From Scedosporium boydii (lineage: Eukaryota; Ascomycota; Sordariomycetes; Microascales; Microascaceae), in the NCBI GenBank assembly GCA_002221725.1, contig NJFT01000197.1, positions 1-64,000 on the forward strand: a DNA stretch of 64,000 bases. Reading direction: 5' to 3'. Numbering within the stretch: the stretch's first letter is position 1; each line of letters starts with the position of its first letter. Positions 35,643-44,646 of the stretch are shown in pieces. The notes below the pieces were generated by a model. It was not told where the DNA came from, ran no database searches, and saw nothing but the letters and a program-made list of their open reading frames with translations. The position numbers were made by a program, and so were the translations under genes.

Positions 35643-36254
35643 CGGACGAGCCCTCACACTATGAGCATGGCAGCAAGCCAGGCTACTACACTTCCTGTCT
35701 TTAGTATTAAGGATCCCAGAGCGCATATATAGATTTAGCGGTTCCTTACGACAGCGCTTGATATAAAGTTTATGTATTTACTCGCAGAGTCCTTTACCAG
35801 GAGTAAGGTGAAGGGTTGGGGCGTGACATAGCCACGGGCTAGCCACCGTAGAGATCTCGCAAGCAGTGTTGTAGCGGACTCTGCGAAGGCGATAAGAGTT
35901 CCTGCAGAAGAGGGATAAGAGGTCGAAAATTTTGCATGAGGGACGGCGTTTTCTCTTCTCCTGCGCGACCCTGATGTTCGTACAAGGCGAAAATGGCTGA
36001 TTCCGTGGGCTCCCAAGGATCGAAACGGTGCGCGCAAGGCCCCCGTTCATGCTCAGGAACCGCGTATCACGAATCCATGTAGAAACAGACTGAAACCGAA
36101 CGCTAGAAGAAAAGCAAGAGGAAGACGAAAGAGTGAATAATTTTCTTCCAATAAGTTGCGACTGACTGAGTGGCCAAAAACGCTCAGTGGCCTGGCTCTG
36201 TCCTATTGGTAACAGTGCACCCTCCTCGGGATCAAAAGTTTGCCAGAAAACTTC
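35643..36254. other. Intergenic region between convergent genes
   Basis: About 610 bases between the four-helix protein and the kinase-fold gene. Open frames near 100 codons on the minus strand show no family likeness. Confidence 0.45.
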
Positions 36255-38069
36255 CTAGTTAGCTTTGAAAGACTCGCGAGCTTTTTTCTCACGAGATTGC
36301 TCGGCTTCAATGACCTGAAGCACCCTGGATAACGTCGGCCGTAGGGGATACCCCAAAAGCTCCTTGGCCTCCTCCCCGACATCAAGCCCTTGCCTCCACC
36401 GGTGATCCGCCCGCAGGAACTCTTCCATTCTGCGGACGCGCACCATCCACATATTTTGCGCAGCCTCCGCAGTCTCCGCAGCCGTCGCCGCAGGTTCTTC
36501 TCCCAGCCCGGTACGGCCCCTCGGAAATATGGTCGCCCCCACACGCACGATCTCGGGACGGCCCTCGTCCGCCTGCCATTCCGGGCAGCCCCTCGTGCAC
36601 TCCCAGATGAGGCTACGTATCCCTGGAAGCGTGTTCTCAAAGGTCGGGAACTCCAGCCCGTTGTCGTGTTTAAAGGCCTTCAGGGGAGAGTTCCGCGTAT
36701 CCGCGCAGCCTTCGAAAATGCACCAGAGGAGCTTCCCCACAGAGAAGACTTCGGCGGCCTCTCGCTCCCGCACCGTGAGCCGCTCCCATGCTCTGTAGTA
36801 ACTACAAGGGGGATTCTCGTAGACCATGCTCTGCTCTTCCACATTCGGATCGAAGGAGTTCAGCAAAGCCTCGTATCTTTCGCGGTCCGGGCGAGAGAGG
36901 CGTTTAGACTTCGCCAGACGGCTGAGATACTCGAAATAGTATATCTCGGGGGCGGAGAATGTGGTCCAGTTGCCCATTTGCTCAAAGTCAATGAATACTA
37001 AGTCACCATCGTCTGTAAGAAGCAGATTGTCGGGCTTGAGCTCCGAGTAGAACCTTGACGGCCCGGAATTAATAAACTGGAGTGTTCTGACGACCTGCTT
37101 CGCCCACCGGAACTGGTCATCAAGCCTGAGTAACCCCAGATGCTTGCTCCGGGTCAGATGATCGGCCAGGTTGCCTCGGCCGAATAGGGGTGTGATAAAA
37201 CCATCTACCCTTTCCTCACCTTCGTAACGATCCTGGATAGTGACCAGGAAGAGGGGCCTAGGAAGGACACATGGATGCTCAGTCATGCCTAGGAGGAGCT
37301 TCAACTCGTGATACATGTACCTGACGCCATAGACGGTGCTTTTGAAAATAGCACGACCGCATCCGAGGCGCTCGGGCAACTCCACGATAGCGACGGTATC
37401 GTGAATTTGCTGCACGAGGTGCAACTCGGTCAGCCGTACGGCAGGTGGCCAAACGTCCGCCGGAAAACTCCAGAGTGATTGTAGGTGTGAAACGGGCAGT
37501 CTCTGGCGCTCGATTTCAAAGTCGCGAACAAGGTGCAGCCTCCACAACTTCGGGTCGCTAACAACCGCCTCAACGATGATCTTGCTCCCCACAGGCGCGT
37601 TATCATACAAGGCCCTCGCTTCGTCCTCTCCCCGCTCACTGGTCCATTCCTCCAAGGCGAGAAGTATCATCCTGGAGATACCGCACCTACGGATTCTGAT
37701 ATCTCGTAGGCAGAACGCCCAGCACGAATCGAGAGTCCGTCTCAGCGGCGGCGGATGGTGGTCCTGGTCCGGGATGAAGACGTCGATCCTCTTAGGCGCG
37801 AGAGGCCTGACGAAGAGTGGGCGGACAAGGAACCGGACGCCTTGGTCGTCGACATTGTCAATCTCCCATCTTGAGGGCGTGGGAAGCTGGAGAGAGTCCG
37901 CGCGCTTTGCTGGGTTGGCAGTTGAGGCGAACCATCGCTCGGGCGACACGTTCGCATTCAGTGCGGGGTATTCGGGGCCTGCCAGCGAGCCGTCATCATC
38001 ACTTGGGGCCCTCATAAAAGCCCCAGTGGGTAGGCATATGTAAGGGAGTAAGGCGGCTGATAGATCCAT
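36255..38069 (-). CDS. Kinase-fold protein lacking the catalytic Asp (probable pseudokinase)
   Basis: Single frame, 604 residues from the first ATG (38069). The N-terminal 200 residues are of unknown type. A kinase-like fold follows: ATP-lysine candidate in CGRAIFKSTVYG, alpha-C-type Glu in YMYHELKLLL, and a catalytic-loop equivalent reading FYSELKPDNLLL at about 340-351. There the usual HRD is replaced by YSE, so the catalytic Asp is Glu; Lys, Asp and Asn of LKPDN remain. The DFG metal site reads DFE (IDFEQ). The gene is intact, so this is more likely a functional pseudokinase or atypical kinase than a decayed gene. The C-terminus is charged (VIEAEQSREKKARESFKAN). Such accessory kinase-like genes are common and variable in Pezizomycotina. 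Confidence 0.7.
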   Translation of the reverse strand: MDLSAALLPYICLPTGAFMRAPSDDDGSLAGPEYPALNANVSPERWFASTANPAKRADSLQLPTPSRWEIDNVDDQGVRFLVRPLFVRPLAPKRIDVFIPDQDHHPPPLRRTLDSCWAFCLRDIRIRRCGISRMILLALEEWTSERGEDEARALYDNAPVGSKIIVEAVVSDPKLWRLHLVRDFEIERQRLPVSHLQSLWSFPADVWPPAVRLTELHLVQQIHDTVAIVELPERLGCGRAIFKSTVYGVRYMYHELKLLLGMTEHPCVLPRPLFLVTIQDRYEGEERVDGFITPLFGRGNLADHLTRSKHLGLLRLDDQFRWAKQVVRTLQFINSGPSRFYSELKPDNLLLTDDGDLVFIDFEQMGNWTTFSAPEIYYFEYLSRLAKSKRLSRPDRERYEALLNSFDPNVEEQSMVYENPPCSYYRAWERLTVREREAAEVFSVGKLLWCIFEGCADTRNSPLKAFKHDNGLEFPTFENTLPGIRSLIWECTRGCPEWQADEGRPEIVRVGATIFPRGRTGLGEEPAATAAETAEAAQNMWMVRVRRMEEFLRADHRWRQGLDVGEEAKELLGYPLRPTLSRVLQVIEAEQSREKKARESFKAN

Positions 38070-38731
38070 TTGCCCGTCTTCTATGAGGAGCAACGTATGT
38101 TTCTTCACGTGTCGGGGCGATTTGATACTGGGAGTCTCTCAGGACGTCGCCAGAGTACTCCGTGCCGTGGTGTAGCAGTTCGTTTACATAATCGTGGTAT
38201 ACGAGAACTCCTCAGAGATCCTAATCCACCCTCGTGACGTGTGAGCCCTCCCACGATCTTGGATCTGTACAAACGACGGAGGCGCCTTCCGTGCCGAAGG
38301 CGCATTACGGGTAGTGAGTCTTTGCACATGCTTTGAAGGCATGGAACATTTCAGACGCAATGGAACTCCGCTTACAAAAGACGACGATAGCTACGTTACG
38401 AGATGAAGGTATCAAGAAGATGGCATTTGCTACCTATTCCGCTACCTATACCTGGGCGAACGGAGCTTCGAAAATACTTGAAACTCACATCGGACCACAT
38501 CCTCTCATCTGCTATTCAAAAGACGAAGCAGACTAGTCCTCAGTTATCACCCTTCTTTACTATTATCCTACGTGTAATCACCATCCTTGGAAGCCTTTCT
38601 CCTGCCTGCAGAGTGGTATATCCCGTACTTGAAAGACGCGTTCTCACATTCCCACACCTGACCTCTCGCACACGACCCGCTCAACCTACTCGCTTACAGA
38701 GATCTTTTCGGGCCCCTCTCTGTCGTATGCC
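38070..38731. other. Intergenic region
   Basis: About 660 bases upstream of the kinase-fold gene. No supported gene or motif. Confidence 0.4.
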
Positions 38732-38959
38732 TTAAAATGGACCATGATACCGTGCCCCAGGTGTTTCCTCCTCGAGTTCCCACCAGTCCAGCAGCTCAGT
38801 CGGTATAGTGATCCCCTTCCGGCGGATCTTGTAGAGCCTGTCCATGACAAAGTAGTGAGCCCACCGCTCGCTGTTCTCCTTTGGGTAGCTGAGGCCCGCA
38901 GAGGGGGGGTTGGGTTGAGACATAATAGCCGTAGTGCTGATCCGGGGACAGAAGGTCAT
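38732..38959 (-). CDS. Small hypothetical protein or gene fragment
   Basis: 75 residues from ATG 38959, or 63 from ATG 38923 (MSQPNPPSAGLSYPKENSER). It is polar and Trp/Tyr-rich (ERWAHYFVMDRLYKIRRKG, ELLDWWELEEE) with no signal peptide and no family I recognise. The composition is more protein-like than neighbouring shadows. It could be a small gene or the remaining exon of a larger decayed gene, since the sequence just upstream on this strand contains two pseudogenes. Confidence 0.4.
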   Translation of the reverse strand: MTFCPRISTTAIMSQPNPPSAGLSYPKENSERWAHYFVMDRLYKIRRKGITIPTELLDWWELEEETPGARYHGPF

Positions 38960-39071
38960 ATCATATACTGCTCTTAGCCAAGGGAGCAGATATCAACATA
39001 TGTATATATATATTTAGAAGCTTGGAGCCTTGTAGAAGCTTCTATGAGGCCTTGGGCCATTACCTTTTGTG

Positions 39072-39660
39072 TCATAGTACTTTCTGCCTCCTACCAGCCT
39101 GCTCCCTCCCTTTCAACTTGTTCGAGTATCTGCCCTGTAGAGCGCCCTAGGCTCGCCCTCGAACTTCTTTCGAGAACCGCTTGTAGATCTCTACCCAAGG
39201 TAGGCAATCAACCTCCAAGCAGTGCATCCTCATCCTCCGTGAGCTTTGTTCCAGAAACCCTAGGCTTCCGCACTACCGCCCCTTGACCCCCGTATGGCCC
39301 TGGATAGCGAGTGCCCGAGTCCTACGCGAATTGTATTTAGAAAATCGTCCTGCTACATTCCATCACGCGCTTGAGGGGTGCGCCCTGGAGCGGCCACTTT
39401 TCGTACGTCGCCTGGATAGTATCCGCGGCCATTCCTCCTTCCGCCAAATCGTTAGAAGTGGGACACTCTCGGACACGACGGGAAAGCGTAGACATTCTGC
39501 GGCGTTTGTGCTGTGGGTGGGTTGCTTCTGTATGTGAAGGGTCGTAATCCTCATCGTCCTCATCCTCTTTGCCGGTTCTGTCAGAGTCCTGATATAGCAG
39601 CCTGCGCTGGGGGTCGGTCTTGATGGAATCAGTTGCAGCTTTCGTTGCAGCTTTGATCTG
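39072..39660 (-). pseudogene. Relic of a Myb/SANT-like DNA-binding protein
   Basis: Reading from 39660 downward, one frame gives DPQRRLLYQDSDRTGKEDED, EDYDPSHTEATHPQHKRRR and DTIQATYEKWPLQGAPLKRV before a stop at 39337. A second frame continues KYNSRRTRALAIQG, a third VVRKPRVSGTKLTEDEDALL, and another ends PWVEIYKRFSKEVRGRA, a stop, GALQGRYSNKLKGREQAGRR. This order (acidic DYxPS, basic KRRR, KWPLQGA.LKRV, then EDEDALL...PW.EI..RF...GALQ.RY..KLKGR) matches a Myb/SANT-like family repeated in many ascomycete genomes. At least three frame breaks and one internal stop show decay. The 5' end is missing. Confidence 0.7.
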
Positions 39661-39783
39661 CTACATGTTATCGAGCTGATGCCGAACTACTCACAGTCAG
39701 AACGTATATCAAATTTAAAGGTTATTCGGTCATGTATGATGTTGATTAACATCCTCTAAATCAATATTATAGAAAAATAACAA

Positions 39784-40673
39784 CTAACCATTATGAAGTA
39801 CCTCGGTAATTCTTTTCTCTTCTTCCACCTTGGTATGGCGGATTTTATATAGAAGTTCTTTAGCATACGCAGCCGCTGTCATGGCTGCATATCCTTGCCA
39901 TTCCTTATTCTTATGTGAGTCCGAGTAGTCACAAATACCGCGAATGACGAGACAAGGAAAGTGATTCATCAACCCAGGGTCATCATCCTCATCAGTGCGT
40001 TCGCACCGTAGCACTAGGCTTGATGGGCCGTCACCGCAATTTTGGTCGCAGGTAGCCCAGCTGTCTTGGGGGTGAACGATATTGCTCTTATAGAGCCTAT
40101 CTATCAGTGCTCCGGTCCGGCCGCTTATATATCTTTTGTAATCGACGGGTTTTCTTGAAGACATCAGCTAACGTCCTTTCAATAGTATGCCCGTATAAAG
40201 CATGTTTAGCTCTTAGACTGCCGACCGCTGTACGCAGGGATTGTGGTGATTGGTTCAAGTGCCCTGTATATTGGAAACCAACCTTGGTCTTGCATCGCCT
40301 TCCCATAGTCGTGGTGGAACACGGCGGCCTCGCCTTCACGAGGAACGCCGACGACAACATCTCTAAGGCGGATACCGTGCTTTCTGCTAGGTGTGCCACC
40401 ACCGATACCAACCATCAAACCTATCCTGATGTTAGGGAAGCTTCGAAGCATATCCCTAGCTACGCCTGCTGCTGAGGCAAAGCCGTACTCGCCCTCAGGA
40501 AGCGCGGCGATGACGATGTTATGTCCTCCGATTCTACCAATCGTATAATTGTTGTTGTCCTGTGCGGCGGAATCGCATGGTTCGTGTCTGTCGTTAAGGA
40601 AAACTCGTGCGCAGACATATTCGGGATGGATAGCGCAGATCCAGCCAACGGTATATTCTTTTGCATTAGACAT
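39784..40673 (-). pseudogene. Decayed purine-nucleoside-phosphorylase domain of a fungal NLR-type gene
   Basis: From ATG 40673 the protein starts [20 protein letters not shown] and continues [14 protein letters not shown] and [13 protein letters not shown], the PNP/UDP phosphorylase domain that begins many fungal NLRs and related immune-like proteins. A one-base shift near 40295 leads into [20 protein letters not shown] and [19 protein letters not shown]; a stop and second shift near 40100 lead into [13 protein letters not shown]. Then [20 protein letters not shown] is reached directly after [10 protein letters not shown], whereas intact members have about 38 more residues there (HYGLIASANQ-type segment), so that part is deleted. 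No NACHT, ankyrin or WD repeats follow. Function is lost. Confidence 0.85.
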
Positions 40674-41686
40674 GGGCTAGTAAGCGTAGGTAGGGGATAG
40701 TTAAGTAGTGTTAGTTTCGTCTTTTCCATGGCTTCGAAGCAGATATCTAGGGCCTGTTGCTGAATAGAGGAAGGGTTTTAAGGAATATACCTCGTGTCCC
40801 AGACGGCGGCGATTATGGAGCATAAGAGCCTGGCCTGTAAGTAGCTTTGCTCCTTTCGACCCATTGGAGCAAGCAGAAGTAGGGTCAAAATTGCGAGAAA
40901 TGAAGATGTAATGATCAGGCTGCGTTACAGATGTCTAAATAGAGTACTGTAAAAGTTTAATCCAACACGTCTTTATAACGCGAGGACAAGAGTTTAAGCA
41001 AGGGCTATAACCAAATATAGATCTCAATGAACATCGTCAGCCTCAAATGAAATACCAATACACAAGCGGATAGCAGCATGTATGATCCGCTTGTGTTCTT
41101 AATTGCTTTTCTTCCCTGAAGAATAAACAGATAAGGTGGCTTAACTATGTCTGGCTCGGTGAAGAACAGTTCGTTTACCACTAGTATATATATACGATGC
41201 GATCCGCACAACCCGGACCAACAGGAGAGTTCCGCACCCCTTCCAGCTCAACTCCAAAATCTCAACTTTGAGAACTTCCAATCCCGATCCGTGGACATGT
41301 TCTGCGTAGGTCTATGGTAGGAAGAAAGGGGCTCTTGTCCCGCTCGAGAGATGCATCATAGCCAACACAGATATGTCGGGGCAGCCCAGGCGTGGGGGGG
41401 GGGGTTAATAAAACTGCTTAGATGAGGGAACACTTGGCCATGGCATAGTGGTGGCAGCTATCATGGGTAGTTGGTTGATTCGATAGCTCACTAGAGGGGT
41501 TACAGTTCGTCTCGAATTGCTGGTACTCGTCCTCCCTCCCAGTTGATAGTGATGTATCGAGCCGACGATGTCGTCCGTGGAAACCAGAACCTTATGAGCC
41601 TTGGGTATATTCTACCGTATAAAACACAAAAAGTACGCCGTTAAAACTTTTCGAAATCCCTTGTCCTTTTTTTCCCTCCCAGTCGC
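40674..41686. other. Intergenic region
   Basis: About 1 kb between the NLR relic and utp23. It contains an 11-base G run at 41394-41404 and AT-rich stretches, with no supported gene. Confidence 0.45.
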
Positions 41687-42678
41687 TCAAGCCGCCACCG
41701 CCGGTTCCGCCTTCTTCGGCTTCTGGCCCGGCGGTCCCGGTTTCTTCTTCTTCTTCTTCTTCACCGACAGCGGATTCGGACCCCTCGCCTTTCCATAATT
41801 CTTCTTCTTCTTTTTCTTCGGCTGCTCCTCACTGCCCGCCTTGCCGACCGCATCCTTCGCCTCTCCACCGTCCTTTGCCTCCTCTCCCTCCTTCGTCTCC
41901 TCCTCGTCCTCTTGCCTCTTCCTCTTCCCCGTCGTCTTCAACTCCGCCTTAAACTTCCCCCTCTCCCCCCTCGCCTTCTCCGACGCCGACGAAGACGCCA
42001 TAGGCTCCATAATCATCACGCCCCTATTAATGTAAATAAGCGGCACGCCCGGAATCTCCCTTAGTTCCCTCCGCAGCTCCTGGTCCTGCGTCGCGACGAT
42101 GTACCGGTGCTTGTTCCTCCCTGTGTCCTTGCCGTCAACGACCGAGTGGATGCAATCGCGCGTGCTCAGCGGGTCTGGGTGGTCTTGTGGGTGGTGGCCG
42201 CAGAAGCGGCGTTCGATTTCTTTGGCTTTTTCGATGGTTTGGTCCATGCCGGGTTCGGATTTGCTTGCGTAGAGGTGGCGGATAGAACATTGGGTCAGGA
42301 CTGAGAAGGGATACAGTGGTTAGTTTTCGATTCGCGTCCTTATGCACCCGGCGGAAGTGGAATTCGGTTCTTCGTACGTGGCTTGACTTCACCGTGGAGA
42401 GTCTTCTTGAGGAGGGAGACCATGTCCATTTTGAACTTTTCGCAGTCCTTGACTACCTCGGCATCGACTACTCGTCGTTAGAAAAACGTAAAGAATTCGA
42501 GGTATTCGGCAGCGGCGTACCTATGACTTGGTAAGGTTCACGGAAGCCAAAGTGCATTCCGCTTGCAAGGGGATTAGCACATGGAAACGCGTCTTGACGG
42601 CTTGGGGATTGGGAGAAGCGGTTGGACTCACTATTGCTCCATGAGCTTTCTGTATTGTTTAGATCGCTTGCCACGCAT
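41687..42678 (-). CDS. utp23: rRNA-processing protein Utp23
   Basis: Model complement(join(41687..42300,42378..42467,42521..42561,42632..42678)), 263 residues; phases agree at all three introns. Exon 1 is MRGKRSKQYRKLMEQ, then YGMHFGFREPYQVI, VDAEVVKDCEKFKMDMVSLL and LLTQCSIRHLYASKSEPG, the diagnostic start of the Utp23/Fcf1 PIN-fold family. CGHHPQDHPDPLSTRDC supplies the Cys/His zinc-binding motif, and YIVATQDQELRRELREIPGV is the end of the PIN domain. The C-terminus is a long Lys/Glu-rich nucleolar tail with several KKKKKK runs. Utp23 works in the small-subunit processome and on release of the snR30/U17 snoRNA; it is thought to lack nuclease activity. Confidence 0.93.
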
Positions 42679-43256
42679 TTTGGACGATTGCCCGGGTTTC
42701 CGGGACGGAAGCGAACTGGGGAAGTGGTTGTGTTGCTGTGGTTGAAAGGTGGGAAGAGTGAAGCTTGGGAATTTACAGAGTGGATGGAACTTTGAGAAGT
42801 TCCAGAAATTTTTAGATCTTATCGCAGCGATAAGACTTCTCGGTCCGCTCGGTGAGAAAAACACCCCGCAGCGTCTTCCCACGTCCAAATACACGCAGTT
42901 GCACCCCCACCATGTCTATTTCTTGATGTCACATCAATTTCATGTTCTTCGACGCTTGGCTTCGCGGTGGCTGTGAAGCATCTGGATCAGATATCTGCGA
43001 GCTGCAATATCCGCAGAAATGTAACTTGGCATTTTCGTAACTATAATGCTGGTGCATCTCATGACCGAAATTAAAGATTATACAGATACCCCCAACATTG
43101 AACACGTCCACTCTTAAAACGCCCACTGAAACTCGCTGTAGGTATGAACCCGCCATATGTGTATAGCTCTCGCCAACGCCATGCATTAGGTTTAAAAGAG
43201 AAAAGGAGAATAAAGGAAAACGGGTAAAAAAGGAAAAATATAGATGAGCATAAAAC
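42679..43256. other. Intergenic region between utp23 and the PP2C gene
   Basis: About 580 bases between two minus-strand genes. The open frame running through from the phosphatase gene (to 42929) is read-through past its last intron, not a longer protein. Confidence 0.5.
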
Positions 43257-44646
43257 CTAATGTCCCTCGTCGCCGTCCTGGGCTGGCTCGTTTGGGACAC
43301 AGAGAGCAGCCACAACACTGATATCATCCAGCTTTCCTGTTTGCGGGTTAGACGTATTACACAACAGAGAAAACTATGTTCCCCATGGGGAACGGGGAGG
43401 TCCGGGGTCGGAAACTCACCTCCTGAGCTTGCTAAACCTTCTTCGATCGCATGTTCCATATATGGACTCTCCGCGAACGGATCTTCAGCAATGGTCTTGG
43501 CCGCAGTCATGAGCTCCGACGCGGCAAACTGTATCCTGCCCATAGCCTTTGTGCGAGGGTCGTCGCTCGTCTCCCACTTCTCGAGGCTCTCGGTCACGAT
43601 CCGTACAATCTCGTGCTCCCAGAGGTTATCGATTACGCCATCAGACATGGCTAACACTATGTCTCCAACTTCTATCTCCATCATAGTAAGCGCGGCATTC
43701 TTCCGCGGTGTATCGAGACTATTCGTTCCGAGCTGGAACGGGCAGTCAAACCAGTGCCACTGCTCGGTTGTTTTGTAAAGGATCTCCTTCTCTCCCGGTC
43801 GCATCACCAGTACCTGGCTGTCTCCTAGGTTCGTTATGAATAATGTTGGTACGTTTTCGCCCGTTTCTTCTGACTTTTTGTAGTATAATTGGGCGCCGCA
43901 GGCTGTCGTCGTGCCTTGGCAATCGTTTGGCGCCGATGTCGCTTCGAGAGTCTGTTCGTATGCTCGGTCGAGGTAGGCCACGGGGTCTGGGTGGTATTCT
44001 TCGTTCGACTGGTGAGCTCTGAGTATGTCGTCTTCCATAGAGGCGACCCAGAAATGTAATATTAATCGAGACCACAGTCTATAGGACAGAAGGGAAAAGG
44101 AGTATTAGCACATAGGAAGAAAATACTTATTGCGAATAGGGGCCACGCGAATTGAAGTGCTTACCCGGCATGACCTCGAGGTCTCGTCGACCAGGCACCG
44201 ACGCCATCATTCGCGCATATAAAATAATCGCTGGCATAAACGGCATCATCGCCGTTGGTATGGCCGCGAATCAGCTCCCCATTCACCCACTGCCTCCGTC
44301 GATCGCGACTACGGTCGAAGGTACTGAGAGGATCCGAAAATGACACGGACGGCATAGACATAAAAGGTGGGGGAAAGGGTCGCGGCGCTCGTTTCGCGAA
44401 GAGGGCGATGCCTGTCTCAAAGCGAAAGGGGAACCTGGGGAGGGGGCGGCGGATAGGTTCTTCGGAAGGTGGGGGGAATGAGACGATGCCTGACGAACTT
44501 CTCTTCGCGATGGTTTGGCCGACGAGGCGCTGTAGACGTTGACGAAGACATGGTCGCAGGGAGGAGGCGCGGGTGATGGCGGCGGCCAGGCATGGTGATG
44601 ATGATAATAATAACGACGGTGTCCTCATGCCTACCAGGAGGGGCAT
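43257..44646 (-). CDS. PTC7: PP2C-type protein phosphatase, Ptc7/Azr1 family, probably mitochondrial
   Basis: Model complement(join(43257..43336,43420..44078,44165..44646)), 406 residues. The N-terminus is Arg/Ser-rich without acids (ITRASSLRPCLRQRLQRLVG), a likely mitochondrial presequence. PP2C motifs occur in order: DGVGAW at 147-152 (metal-binding Asp), GTTTACGAQLYYKK, FITNLGDSQVLVMRP, AMSDGVIDNLWEHE and, in the last exon, KLDDISVVAALC. Mn/Mg-dependent phosphatases of this group (yeast Ptc7) act in mitochondria, for example on the coenzyme Q enzyme Coq7. Without splicing of the final 83-base intron the frame would run on to 42929; splicing restores the conserved end, so the model ends at 43257. 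Confidence 0.92.

Noticed and set aside
42929..43256. Longer C-terminus of the PP2C phosphatase reading on to 42929
   Set aside because: It results from reading through the intron 43337-43419; splicing gives the conserved KLDDISVVAAL end and a stop at 43257.
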